DNA of 52,629 nt from Bacteroidota bacterium (GCA_013289165.1 JABDAL010000010.1:1-52629), one strand, 5' to 3'; shown: positions 1-7,630, numbered from the stretch's first letter. Translations and numbers: made by a program. The notes: generated from the letters alone by a model not told the origin.

Positions 1-414
1 AAAACAGATGCGAAAGCTACTATTGGATCTGACGGGCTTATGGGGAATAAAATACTGGAGGTTATACCCGGCAACTCTGGGGGTAGGCAAGTTCAAAATA
101 ACGATTACCTGCAAACATATACCCCTACAAGTATAGATGATATTCTATCTAAATTAAAAGTTACCACGGGTAATTCAGCCAATATTTCCAGCGACTTATC
201 GGTAATTGTAAGTAACATACGCCAGGGAAAAGGCACCATTGGGAAGCTTGTTATGGACACTGCATTTGCCGAGAATATTAGTACGGCAGTAGTCAATATC
301 AAACAGGGTGCAGGCGGTTTCAAAAAAAATATGGATGCTGCGAGCCATAATTTTCTTCTGCGGGGATATTTGAAAAAGAAAGAAAAACAAAACAAAGAAA
401 AGAATTCACAATAG
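1..414 (+). CDS. MlaD/MCE-family lipid-transport protein, 5'-truncated by window edge
   Basis: The frame is open from base 1, so only the C-terminal ~137 residues are present. The visible start of the piece reads like the end of an MCE domain (KATIGSDGLMGNKILEVIPG, about residues 5-24 of the fragment). It is followed by the GKGTIGKL motif and a closing NFLLRGYLKKKEK, both usual in Bacteroidota MlaD-like proteins. MCE proteins bind lipids in the periplasm and work with an MlaE permease and MlaF ATPase. The gene converges on a truncated MlaE-like gene only 28 nt away on the other strand, whereas these genes normally share a strand. No MlaF is seen. Family call is solid; exact partner is unknown. 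Confidence 0.8.
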   Translation, partial: KTDAKATIGSDGLMGNKILEVIPGNSGGRQVQNNDYLQTYTPTSIDDILSKLKVTTGNSANISSDLSVIVSNIRQGKGTIGKLVMDTAFAENISTAVVNIKQGAGGFKKNMDAASHNFLLRGYLKKKEKQNKEKNSQ

Positions 415-442
415 AAAATGACAGGGTTTGAAAATAGGATTC

Positions 443-1159
443 TTAATCTCTCTCCCAAATGCCTTCCGGCACTATACTTTTATATCCCTTAAAACAACCT
501 ACTAAACCAATAGTGAACCCGAAGAAAAATGTTTTTATAATGGCCGGGAGCAAATCAGAAAAATCTAATGTTGCAAATACATGATAATAAAACAGGCGAA
601 AATTAATCGGGCCGGTAAGATTAACAGCAAGAAATGAACCGAATAATGCTATTGCATCGGAGTAAATAACCAGGAAAGGCACCATTAGTGTAGTCGCAAT
701 AATCCGGGTAACCACAATATATTTAAACGGATTAAGCCCGGAAACTTCCATGGCATCTATCTGCTCAGTTACCTTCATGGAAGAAAGCTCTGCACCTATT
801 CCGGACCCTGCTTTTCCCGCGCAAATTAAAGCTGTTATTACCGGGCCAATTTCCCTGATAATAGATATCGAAACCATAGCAGGTAACCATGATTCCGCCC
901 CAAATTCAGCTAATGTCGGACGTGCCTGTATAGTAAGAACAACTCCCATAATGAATCCTGTAATACCAACTAGTCCAAGTGATTTACATCCCACCGAATA
1001 ACATTGTTTAAGCACCTCTTTAAAGTCATATGGGGGAACAAGAATCTCTTTAAAAAACCTGCCTGCAAACCGGGTTATCAGGGCCACTTCTGTGAGATAT
1101 CCACCTAATGTTGGGGATATTTTTTTTATCTTCTCTGCTCCAAAAGACTCCTTGCTCAT
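443..1159 (-). CDS. MlaE-family ABC transporter permease, C-terminus missing
   Basis: This is an integral inner-membrane permease of the Mla/MCE lipid-transport type. The family core is clear: GVVLTIQARPTLAEFGAESW, IIREIGPVITALICAGKAGS, and the ELSSMKVTEQIDAMEVSGLNP cytoplasmic helix region. The protein stops at residue 238, just after GLVGCFKGYKSIVPEG. Relatives continue from this point through another 25-30 residues forming the last membrane helix, so the end looks lost. The stop lies 28 nt from the convergent MlaD-like gene, suggesting a rearrangement breakpoint. It sits 4 nt downstream of the DUF748 gene and is surely co-transcribed with it. It may be non-functional or a shortened paralogue. 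Confidence 0.85.
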   Translation of the reverse strand: MSKESFGAEKIKKISPTLGGYLTEVALITRFAGRFFKEILVPPYDFKEVLKQCYSVGCKSLGLVGITGFIMGVVLTIQARPTLAEFGAESWLPAMVSISIIREIGPVITALICAGKAGSGIGAELSSMKVTEQIDAMEVSGLNPFKYIVVTRIIATTLMVPFLVIYSDAIALFGSFLAVNLTGPINFRLFYYHVFATLDFSDLLPAIIKTFFFGFTIGLVGCFKGYKSIVPEGIWERD

Positions 1160-1163
1160 GGCA

Positions 1164-3539
1164 TTATATTTGATTATTGGTTTTTCCGGATACAGGCTTT
1201 TCGTATTTCGATTTTATAGCATTCCGTATATTTTTATATTTTCTTCGAAACCATCCTCCATTTATATCATCCATTTCCTGGTAAGCGGTTGATAATTCGG
1301 AGGGTATTTCACCATTATATTTTAATTGGTAATAGGAGAAACCATTATAAGGAATGACAGATTGGGGAGCATCTATTTTTACCTGGCTTTCCACTCCGTT
1401 TTTTTGGAAGTAATTTATAAAATAATTTTCCCTTTCTTTCATGAGCCCGGCATAATCGGCAATAACAATATTGCTATCAATAAAATGGGCGCACTTTTCC
1501 TGGATGGTGAACATCATTGGAGTTGCAACATGTTTATTTAAATACCTGGTAAAGGAGGAATCCTTCACCGACATTTTATCAACTTTTATAGAGTCGTCAG
1601 TAGTGAAAGATGCAGCATGTATATTATTTTTTATCAGGAAATATTTTTTCTTCGCTTCATAAAGAAGAATATATTCTTTTTCCTTCGCAGCATATTCAAA
1701 GGGATAGATTGTAACAGATGTTCCGGGATTTTTTTTCAGATATCCTGTTAGTTTGTCAAGGAATTTGTCTCCGCCCGGCTGTAGTTTGGCATGTTGCATT
1801 TCCCAGGGAAGCATGATGGATTTTTCTACTTCTTCATCAATCTCATTAATATGAGCGGCATAAGGAATGGTTGGAGGTTTTATGAAAATATTGCCCAGTA
1901 TATCAACAATCACATGTCGCAGGTGGAATGCAGGCTTATTAAAATTGCCTGTTACCGGTATTTCATAATCTATTACATCTCCCCGTTCCCGAACAATGGC
2001 CATTATAAGTGGAACGGGTAGCCATTTATTGCCTTTATTTTTTAAGCGGTTGGTGGTAAAGGGGTCAATTATAAGCAAATGGTTGGCACTATTTATCTCT
2101 CCTTTCCTAACAGTCCATTGTCCTGTTAATTCTAATGTTCCCCTGTCAAATGGAAATGAGGAATAGGTGATAGTGTATGGATTAAACAGTGGCAGGGGTA
2201 ACTTGCGAAGCGAATAGGTCATGTCAAAATCCGTGTAATCTTTAGGATTCATGCTTAAATACACGTATGCTGTTCCATAGGGCTTAATATTTGTTTTTAA
2301 GGACAAGTGTACTCTTTGGCGGTCTTTGTAGATAGAGTCCGAAATAATGTTTACCGGGTTAGCTTCAATAGCAAATTTTTCGGTGGGAGAGTAGTCATTA
2401 AATTGGACACTGCCATTATTAATGGCAAGGTGATTGATTTTAAAATCGCTGCTGAAAAAATTCTTTGCCAATGCTTGTGCCCAATAAGCTAAAGCAATAA
2501 GCAGGTTAAATTTAGTTTGGTCGGAATTTGCGGTTGCCACATTCGCTCCATTCTCACCAAACATTCTCTCTATATTGTCAAGGTAGTCATAGCGTTCATA
2601 AAGAAAATATGGATGAGTTGCAATTAATGAATCGAAAAAGTAAATGTGATTTTTTGGATTTAGTTTAATTATTTTGAATGTCATTTTGTCAAATGAGGCA
2701 TAATCTTCACCTTCAACCTTGCTAATATGAAAATCGTTTATCGTTATAAGCCCATTTCCATTAAGGTCGGAAGCGTCTTTAAAATTTCCTGTCGCATTAA
2801 CATTGGCATCCATGTTGGCAGTAAATTTTCCATAATTTGCCATGGTGAGCATGTATTGCTCCAATGTCTTTAAATCAAGCCGGTGTATTATTGCATTAAA
2901 CCGGTAACCCGCAGTAGCAAAATTAAAGGTCCAGCTACCATGCGCCTCTCCAGTGCCGGGGCCTGATTGAAACGAAAACTGGACATTGAGAGTATCTTTG
3001 TTCCACCATTTTCCACTCGATTCAAAGTAAGTATTTTTAATAAAGTAATTGGCCCCGACTTCTTTTTCTATATAATGGAATTCGCCATTATTAACCTTTA
3101 TATTGAGAAGATTAAAATGAGTAGGAGAAGATGAAGGGCCTTTTGATGAGAATTTATCCAGTATATCACTAAAGTTAAATGTACTCTTATTGTTTTGTAT
3201 AGCCCTTGCCCAGGGTTTATCTAATGTAATAGAAGAAATTTCGTATGTTTTTGATAATAATTTATTTATTGCAAAATCCGCACTTATCCCCTCCGATGAA
3301 AAAAATACAGTATCACTTTTGTTTTCATAAATTTTTAAATTACTAAAATAAACATGCCCTGTAAAAAGGTTTATGTATACCCAATCTACGCTTACCCGCC
3401 GCCCTGTATATTTTTCACCTAATTTTTCTGTTACATATTTGGCAATGACCGAACTGAACAGAATAACCAGTGCTATTGTTACAATAAGGGTTGTGCATGT
3501 AATAACTACTATTCTTTTAAATTTGGTATCAAGTAACAT
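1164..3539 (-). CDS. DUF748 (AsmA-like) domain protein
   Basis: A 791-residue protein with one N-terminal membrane anchor (about residues 8-32) and a long periplasmic body. The anchor is followed by YTGRRVSVDWVYINLFTGHVYFSNLKIYE, a typical DUF748/AsmA-like opening. Mid-protein AsmA-like segments (KFTANMDANVNATGNF, PLPLFNPYTITYSSFPFDRGTLELTGQW) are consistent with the beta-groove fold of bridge-like lipid-transfer proteins. The C-terminal third (about 590-760) is helical and charged, resembling the OmpA-like tail of DUF748 proteins. It lies directly upstream of the MlaE-like permease, which fits a role in envelope lipid movement. That role is inferred from family and context. Confidence 0.8.
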   Translation of the reverse strand: MLLDTKFKRIVVITCTTLIVTIALVILFSSVIAKYVTEKLGEKYTGRRVSVDWVYINLFTGHVYFSNLKIYENKSDTVFFSSEGISADFAINKLLSKTYEISSITLDKPWARAIQNNKSTFNFSDILDKFSSKGPSSSPTHFNLLNIKVNNGEFHYIEKEVGANYFIKNTYFESSGKWWNKDTLNVQFSFQSGPGTGEAHGSWTFNFATAGYRFNAIIHRLDLKTLEQYMLTMANYGKFTANMDANVNATGNFKDASDLNGNGLITINDFHISKVEGEDYASFDKMTFKIIKLNPKNHIYFFDSLIATHPYFLYERYDYLDNIERMFGENGANVATANSDQTKFNLLIALAYWAQALAKNFFSSDFKINHLAINNGSVQFNDYSPTEKFAIEANPVNIISDSIYKDRQRVHLSLKTNIKPYGTAYVYLSMNPKDYTDFDMTYSLRKLPLPLFNPYTITYSSFPFDRGTLELTGQWTVRKGEINSANHLLIIDPFTTNRLKNKGNKWLPVPLIMAIVRERGDVIDYEIPVTGNFNKPAFHLRHVIVDILGNIFIKPPTIPYAAHINEIDEEVEKSIMLPWEMQHAKLQPGGDKFLDKLTGYLKKNPGTSVTIYPFEYAAKEKEYILLYEAKKKYFLIKNNIHAASFTTDDSIKVDKMSVKDSSFTRYLNKHVATPMMFTIQEKCAHFIDSNIVIADYAGLMKERENYFINYFQKNGVESQVKIDAPQSVIPYNGFSYYQLKYNGEIPSELSTAYQEMDDINGGWFRRKYKNIRNAIKSKYEKPVSGKTNNQI

Positions 3540-3696
3540 TTACACAATTTACAGGTATCGCCCCGAAAATCCGGTTTTTTTCGATGAATGCAATTTTTTT
3601 TAGGTTGGAAAGAATTTATCCGGAGATAACCATTTTAAGAGTTGGGAGTCAATATGCCAAGCTGTTTGCCAGATAAATGATGCAGTCTATACTTTA

Positions 3697-3852
3697 TCAA
3701 TCATCGGCTGCTGAGCGAATCACTCGTAAAAGAATGGCTATTAGTGCCAATACGAGTAGGATATGAACTATCCATCCAAGATTGAAAGCAAAAAAGCCCA
3801 GTAACCAAAGGATTACAAGAATGATGGCTATTAAATAAAGAAAACGTCCCAT
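3697..3852 (-). CDS. lmo0937-family small membrane protein (DUF5670-like)
   Basis: A 51-residue protein starting MGRFLYLIAIILVILWLLGF and ending VIRSAADD. It has two closely spaced hydrophobic helices (about 4-20 and 24-43) separated by the short turn FAFNLGW. This pattern and length match the widespread lmo0937/DUF5670 family of tiny stress-associated membrane proteins with no defined biochemical role. A small basic ORF overlaps its start by 22 nt and may be co-expressed. Confidence 0.75.
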   Translation of the reverse strand: MGRFLYLIAIILVILWLLGFFAFNLGWIVHILLVLALIAILLRVIRSAADD

Positions 3853-4022
3853 AACCTATATTCCAGGCCTAAGCCCCTTTTCGATTCATTCAGATTAATT
3901 TCGCCATATCCCTTATGAGAGTGCCCTTTTTGCGCGGAGCTCTTTCTTTTGCTTCTTTGCTTTCCGCCATCGTTCGATTTTTTCGATCGGGCTACCGCTT
4001 CTTTTCTTTTTTGCGCGTTCAT
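3831..4022 (-). CDS. small basic hypothetical ORF
   Basis: A 63-residue ORF, very rich in Lys, Arg and Ser in its first half (MNAQKRKEAVARSKKSND then KQRSKRKSSAQK). No family is recognised. Its 3' end overlaps the start of the lmo0937-type gene by 22 nt in another frame. It could be a nucleic-acid-binding microprotein or a chance reading frame in the leader of the next gene. The last ~13 residues are read out of the overlap and look less protein-like. Confidence 0.3.
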   Translation of the reverse strand: MNAQKRKEAVARSKKSNDGGKQRSKRKSSAQKGHSHKGYGEINLNESKRGLGLEYRLWDVFFI

Positions 4023-4301
4023 GACTTCTATTTTTAGCTTATTTACAAAATAGCATGTGAGAATTCTTTTTTAAAATTACTCGTTACATGTCTCTTGTCC
4101 TGAAAAATTCGATAAAACGGTATTTTGAAAAGCTGAATGGGTCTTTAATCATCTTCGTACTATGAAGATACCAGAAAGAATGGGGGACCTGGTACCATAT
4201 TACGAAGGTATGGTTGGCTCCAAATAAATCATATCTTGGAGAGGAACTGACAGAACATTTTTAATTGCCAAAACAAAAGTGAGTGAATGTGAACCCTAAA
4301 G

Positions 4302-4319
4302 TGAGGTCCCGGGCGGATT
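4302..4319. repeat. att-like direct repeat of the tRNA-Cys 3' end (copy 1)
   Basis: The 18 bases here are identical to 4396-4413, which cover the acceptor 3' strand and the start of the T-arm of the tRNA-Cys gene. Duplication of a tRNA 3' end just beyond the tRNA is the classic footprint of tyrosine-recombinase integration. The copies are only 94 bp apart, so any inserted element is gone. A collapsed tandem tRNA would be the alternative. Confidence 0.6.
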
Positions 4320-4346
4320 ATCTGCGATGTTCCGCCCTTTCTCGAG

Positions 4347-4388
4347 TTGCAAACAAAAAAAGAGAAACTTTCGTCTCTCTTTTTTATA
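4347..4388 (-). terminator. probable intrinsic terminator of tRNA-Cys
   Basis: Read on the minus strand the segment gives AAAAGAGAG, a GACGAAAG turn, then TTTCTC followed by a run of T residues. A stem of A/G against T/C with a GAAA-type loop sits 10 nt past the tRNA 3' end. The stem is AT-rich and symmetric, so it could also terminate transcription from the other side. Confidence 0.5.
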
Positions 4389-4395
4389 TTTACTC

Positions 4396-4413
4396 TGAGG
4401 TCCCGGGCGGATT
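4396..4413. repeat. att-like direct repeat within the tRNA-Cys 3' end (copy 2)
   Basis: Partner of the identical 18-bp copy at 4302-4319. This copy is inside the functional tRNA gene. Confidence 0.6.
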
Positions 4414-4468
4414 TGAACCGCCGTACAAGGTTTTGCAGACCTCTGCCTAGCCGCTCGGCCACAGGACC
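4398..4468 (-). tRNA. tRNA-Cys (anticodon GCA)
   Basis: On the minus strand the 71-nt gene begins GGTCCTGTGGCCGAGCGGC. The acceptor GGTCCTG pairs with CGGGACC (one G-T), followed by discriminator T. The anticodon loop CTGCAAA gives anticodon GCA, and the T-arm GGCGG TTCAAAT CCGCC pairs perfectly. CCA is not encoded. Its 3' end is duplicated at 4302-4319, marking it as a likely integration site. Confidence 0.95.
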
Positions 4469-4512
4469 TTTTTTCAAAAGAGGCGCAAAGTTAGTAAAAA
4501 ATCAAAATGCCA

Positions 4513-4692
4513 TTAGGTTAGCTCTAACTTGCCTCTTACAATGAAAACGCTCAACACATCTTCGCGCTTAATTTCCATAGGTTCAAACTTTTCATTGGCG
4601 CTCTTCAGCAGGTACATGGTTTTGTCTGTCGGGTGGGGGTGGATGTACTTCAGCACCGAATGGTCACCAGCACTATTATATGCGGCTCCCCA
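4513..4692 (-). pseudogene. C-terminal remnant of a HTH/phage-repressor-like protein
   Basis: An open minus-strand segment of about 59 codons, bounded upstream by an in-frame TAG, with no good start until an internal ATG. It ends in MYLLKSANEKFEPMEIKRED followed by VLSVFIVRGKLELT. This resembles the C-terminal end of Bacteroidota phage-type repressors, where an LKSxNxxY..I..IYxVxGxL pattern is common. The N-terminal DNA-binding part is missing. It lies between the tRNA-Cys scar and a Cro-like ORF on the opposite strand, as expected for the immunity region of a lost element. Confidence 0.4.
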
Positions 4693-4704
4693 CTAACTAC
4701 ACAA

Positions 4705-4896
4705 ATGCGCCTTTTGACACAGCGCGACCATGACCTACAGATAGCTATAGCACAGGAAATAGGCCTGGCTGTAATCACCATATACCAGTGGGTAAAATAT
4801 TATCCCGAAAGGCTGGCAAAAAATCCTGCGGCACTAAAAGTAATCCTGAAATACATAAAAAAGTGCGGCAGGGTTAGTAAATCAAAAATAAAATAA
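4705..4896 (+). CDS. small Cro-like helix-turn-helix protein
   Basis: A 63-residue protein starting MRLLTQRDHDLQIAIAQEIG. A helix-turn-helix is visible at about residues 12-32 (IAIAQEIGLAVITIYQWVKY), followed by LAKNPAALKVILKYIKK. The ATG at 4705 is preferred over an in-frame upstream start because protein-like sequence begins there. It is divergent from the repressor remnant at 4513-4692, so the pair looks like a phage-type regulatory switch next to the tRNA-Cys scar. Function is inferred from fold and context. Confidence 0.5.
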   Translation: MRLLTQRDHDLQIAIAQEIGLAVITIYQWVKYYPERLAKNPAALKVILKYIKKCGRVSKSKIK

Positions 4897-5061
4897 TTTA
4901 TAAAATATACCAATATCATAAAAGCGTTTAAAAAACGAAGGCGATTTTCTCCTAAGCAGGTAAGCCCCACTAAGGTTACAACCAGCGCAGGGTTATACTC
5001 CACAACCCGTCCTGCCAGCATGCTTATATCAGAATTGAGCGAATTTATTATAATATTATTA

Positions 5062-5436
5062 TCACTGATAAATTGAATGCTCTCCTCCAGCGTTCCATAC
5101 ACGTTCATGATGAGTGTAAAAATGTTTCGCCATTTGATATGAAGATATTCCGGTCTTATGAGAAGAAAATAAATAGATAGCGATAAACCAATCTCGCAAT
5201 GAAATGTGCGAACCATGAAAAAGAGTATTTACTGTTACAGTGAAATTTCTATTACAACTCGTACATTTATAAGTCTTATTGTCTCTTAGTTTGTAAATCT
5301 TTTTATCAAATCCGCAAAGTGAACAAATTGGTTTTCCTTCCCATCTTAAGTATTCAATAAATTCCCTACACGTCTGTTCTTCATTAAATGTTTTTGTGAA
5401 AGAACTAAATCCTTTAAAATTGTAATAATTCTCCAT
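5062..5436 (-). pseudogene. truncated IS1595-family transposase
   Basis: The N-terminal ~107 residues are clearly ISXO2/IS1595-like: CREFIEYLRWEGKPICSLCG, then a zinc ribbon with two CxxC pairs (CSLC and CTSC), then LFHGSHISLRDWFIAIYLFS and HKTGISSYQMAK. After about residue 107 the sequence becomes unrelated (HFYTHHERVW..) and stops at 124, whereas full transposases are about 280-320 residues with a DDE-type domain. The element is therefore dead. No terminal inverted repeats were found. Confidence 0.75.
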
Positions 5437-5573
5437 AATAATCTACTATTTCCATACAATAACTTAGGTTCACTTTAAAAATAAGCATTTTTCGCCTATG
5501 TTTTACGTAAATCATTAATAATCAGTCAAATTATTTTCAATTTTTCTTTTGTTTTTACTTTATTTTTAGTTAT

Positions 5574-5603
5574 ATTACAATCTTGCAATAAGAGTATTGT
5601 AAT
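5574..5603. promoter_or_regulatory. operator-like inverted repeat ATTACAAT / ATTGTAAT
   Basis: Two perfect 8-bp arms are separated by 14 bases. The repeat ends 25 nt before a TATATTTG -7 box (5629-5636) that reads towards the small ORF at 5703. The position fits a regulator binding site, but no regulator is identified. Confidence 0.35.
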
Positions 5604-5628
5604 GGCAAATAAAGTTGCGTATAGTGCT

Positions 5629-5666
5629 TATATTTGCAAAAGAAAACCCGTAGCGGAAACTACGGG
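5629..5666 (+). promoter_or_regulatory. -7 box followed by a 5'-end RNA hairpin
   Basis: TATATTTG at 5629-5636 matches the Bacteroidota -7 consensus TAnnTTTG. A 7-bp GC-rich hairpin, CCCGTAG/CTACGGG with a CGGAAA loop, lies at 5647-5666. If transcription starts about 6-8 nt after the box, the hairpin would sit at the extreme 5' end of the mRNA. Read on the other strand, the same hairpin is followed by TTTTCTTTT and could terminate the minus-strand genes at 5761-6140. Confidence 0.4.
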
Positions 5667-5702
5667 TCGTGATTCACATTCACAACTCTTAAATTGGGAA
5701 AC

Positions 5703-5840
5703 ATGAAAGAACAAGAATATTATATTGCTAAAATAGAAATGTTTGAAAACGCTGTTCAGACTATTTGGGAGAAGTATGTAAGCGAGGAAAAGAGAGGCGT
5801 TTGTAATCTTGAGTATCAGAATACCGTTTATGAATTCTAA
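5703..5840 (+). CDS. 45-residue hypothetical protein
   Basis: A short ORF starting MKEQEYYIAKIEMFENAVQT and ending LEYQNTVYEF, acidic and helical in the first 30 residues. It has its own -7 box and leader hairpin upstream and AAATTGGGAAAC before the ATG. It overlaps the 3' part of the weak minus-strand ORF 5761-5955, so at most one of the two is likely real in that stretch. No family recognised. Confidence 0.4.
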   Translation: MKEQEYYIAKIEMFENAVQTIWEKYVSEEKRGVCNLEYQNTVYEF

Positions 5841-5955
5841 AAAAAATGGAATTCTGAAGAGAAGCTTCCGCCTCTATTAGAATTTCTTTGACAATGTGTT
5901 TTGGTATTAAAGCTATTCTTGTTTCCAATATTATTTTCTTTATCTTCTTTTTCAT
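5761..5955 (-). CDS. small hypothetical ORF
   Basis: A 64-residue basic ORF (MKKKIKKIILETRIALIPKH..). It overlaps the stop of the upstream ORF 5952-6140 in an ATGA-type junction, which suggests translational coupling. Its 3' half lies opposite the plus-strand ORF 5703-5840. No family is recognised and the call is weak. Confidence 0.25.
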   Translation of the reverse strand: MKKKIKKIILETRIALIPKHIVKEILIEAEASLQNSIFFRIHKRYSDTQDYKRLSFPRLHTSPK

Positions 5956-6140
5956 AAGGGTTTAATTTCATCACATTCTTCGCTAACAATTATATCTATT
6001 CCTTTTAAATCTGTATTTGTTAGCTTCTCATTTTCTTCTACTGACATATTGTTTTTAACTGTAACAGGATTTCCGGTTTCTTTTACTTCATTTATGCACT
6101 TCCGGTAATCTTCTACTTTTGTGATTGTTTTCATATCCAT
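5952..6140 (-). CDS. small hypothetical acidic protein
   Basis: A 62-residue ORF starting MDMKTITKVEDYRKCINEVK and ending VSEECDEIKPL. Charge and codon pattern look protein-like. There are no transmembrane segments. It is the first gene of a possible two-gene unit with 5761-5955. No function assigned. Confidence 0.4.
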   Translation of the reverse strand: MDMKTITKVEDYRKCINEVKETGNPVTVKNNMSVEENEKLTNTDLKGIDIIVSEECDEIKPL

Positions 6141-6227
6141 TTGTATTGGTTTTACTAATTTAAGGCTTTTTCTAATATGATTAACTTAGAATAGAAAATG
6201 TTATAGATTGATTTTTAAAAGACCTTA

Positions 6228-7100
6228 TTACCTAAATTGTTTATCTTGCGGACTCGGAGTAGTATCGGTATATGTAGTGAACTTATGGCTGCCTTGCAAC
6301 GGCTTGGCAGGAGTACTTTTGCGGGCTGCTTTAGGAGTATGTATAGCCTTGCTTTTTTCTGTCCTTGGAGATGCCCATAAATACTGAAGGCCGGGCAGTT
6401 CTGTTATCCTATTTATGGATGCCGGAGTTTGTAATCTTCCTGCACCTGCAAAAACATTATTGGTATTCCAACCCGGGTCTGTTCGTTCCCCTGTTTTCAT
6501 GCTCAGGTGTCCGGGCTGAATGGTGCCGGGCTCGTACTTATGAGTGGTTGAATTTAATAAATCAATAATTCCGTTAGCGGTGTCAACTCCCGTAGCTATG
6601 GCTGTATGTGCAAACCGGGCATCGGGATGCGCAGAATCATTTTTGGAAGCCTCGTTTTTCGAAAAGAACAAATAATCACCTGCTCTCACATCTTTCAAAT
6701 TTGTTATCCATTCCCCATGTGTCATTATATAACTAACCTGGTCGGGAACATAATTGGGATAATCTTTATCTCCCTTGCTGTGTTCTACTTTCTGCATGAA
6801 ATTTCCGCAGTCAGTTTCAGTAGTATTATAATCGTGTCCGTAGGTGTAAGCACTTTCCCTTTTTGCAATGCTTTTGGCAGTATCAATATGCCACTCCCCG
6901 TATGAATCTAAAGGCAGATATGAGGGTGATTTGCCAGGCAAATCTTTTTTCTTTACAAGGGCAGGCAGCGGAATTTGAAATGGGCGCAACATCCGGCTCT
7001 GCAAGGCTTGCCCGATGTCTTTTAATTGTTTCGGACTGCGCTTTGTTAAGCGCTTTGTGGGCACTGTTGCCATTTTTAGGTGCCGTATGGTATTGCCCAT
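6228..7100 (-). CDS. NlpC/P60-like (CHAP-type) cysteine peptidase/amidase
   Basis: A 290-residue protein with a basic N-terminus (about 1-60), a papain-like core and a Lys/Pro/Thr-rich tail. Core motifs are consistent with an NlpC/P60-type cell-wall hydrolase: TETDCGNFMQKV with the candidate nucleophile Cys (about residue 98), GDYLFFSKN, then FAHTAIATG with the candidate catalytic His (about 165). There is no signal peptide, which suits delivery by a tail or injection machine or by lysis rather than by Sec. It is the gene immediately downstream of one of the five shared ATTGAC-type promoters (7141-7180), linking it to the tail genes. It could instead be a housekeeping hydrolase. Substrate is unknown. 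Confidence 0.6.
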   Translation of the reverse strand: MGNTIRHLKMATVPTKRLTKRSPKQLKDIGQALQSRMLRPFQIPLPALVKKKDLPGKSPSYLPLDSYGEWHIDTAKSIAKRESAYTYGHDYNTTETDCGNFMQKVEHSKGDKDYPNYVPDQVSYIMTHGEWITNLKDVRAGDYLFFSKNEASKNDSAHPDARFAHTAIATGVDTANGIIDLLNSTTHKYEPGTIQPGHLSMKTGERTDPGWNTNNVFAGAGRLQTPASINRITELPGLQYLWASPRTEKSKAIHTPKAARKSTPAKPLQGSHKFTTYTDTTPSPQDKQFR

Positions 7101-7140
7101 AAATTAGTAAGAATGTGTATTGGCTTAGAGAACTATCCCG

Positions 7141-7180
7141 CAAAAATAGAGGAGGAATACATGGCTTTTTAAAAGTCAAT
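7141..7180 (-). promoter_or_regulatory. ATTGAC/TATTTTTG promoter (regulon site 1)
   Basis: On the minus strand ATTGAC (7180-7175) is followed after 26 nt by TATTTTTG (7148-7141). The ATG of the NlpC/P60-like gene is 41 nt further on. It has the same architecture as sites at 14110, 14544, 18738 and 39398. Confidence 0.65.
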
Positions 7181-7219
7181 AACTCTGCAATATTCCTGTC
7201 ATTTTTGAAGATGCAGTAG

Positions 7220-7630
7220 TTAACCTAAAGGGTTTAACCGCCTTATAAAGTTTTTCTTATAAAAAGGACCTATGGGAATAGGGATAGAAGTGTTATTTAT
7301 AAAAATAGTAGTATTCTCTACTACTTTTATCATATCAATTTGAACAATATAGGAACGGTGTACGCGTACAAATTTGCCGGGAGGTAATTTGTCTTCAAGA
7401 GATTTAAACGTGATGGGCAAAATAAAACGTTGGTCTTTTGTGTTTACAATTACGTAATCTCCAAACGCCCCTAACCATAAAATATCATTATGAGGGACTT
7501 TAGTAAGAATAGAATTCTTCTTAATAAAAAAATAATCCGGTCCATTACTTAATTGATCAGTTTGTTTTGTGTCGTATGTATAAGTAGTAGGTTCTTTTTC
7601 TGAAAGAGCATAGTTTGTTGCGTTTTTCAT
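7220..7630 (-). CDS. stand-alone LytTR DNA-binding regulator
   Basis: A single LytTR domain fills most of the 136-residue protein. Diagnostic segments are DYFFIKKNSILTKVPHNDIL, WLGAFGDYVIVNT, LPITFKSLEDKLPPGKFVRV and HRSYIVQIDMI. There is no receiver domain, so it is not a full two-component regulator. The ATG at 7630 (MKNATNYAL..) is chosen; an upstream in-frame start at 7687 would add 19 residues that do not look like this family. It lies upstream of the NlpC/P60-like gene on the same strand, but the latter has its own promoter. Whether it controls any neighbour is not shown. Confidence 0.75.
   Translation of the reverse strand: MKNATNYALSEKEPTTYTYDTKQTDQLSNGPDYFFIKKNSILTKVPHNDILWLGAFGDYVIVNTKDQRFILPITFKSLEDKLPPGKFVRVHRSYIVQIDMIKVVENTTIFINNTSIPIPIGPFYKKNFIRRLNPLG

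Noticed and set aside
4161-4226. 21-codon plus-strand ORF (MKIPERMGDLVPYYEGMVGS)
   Set aside because: Plausible residue pattern but too short, with no promoter or family to support it.
4229-4477. 82-codon minus-strand ORF covering the tRNA-Cys gene
   Set aside because: It is a translation of the tRNA and its terminator; the tRNA fold fully explains the sequence.
4800-5216. 138-codon minus-strand ORF
   Set aside because: It lies opposite the Cro-like gene and overlaps the IS1595 remnant in another frame; its composition is hydrophobic shadow sequence with no motif.
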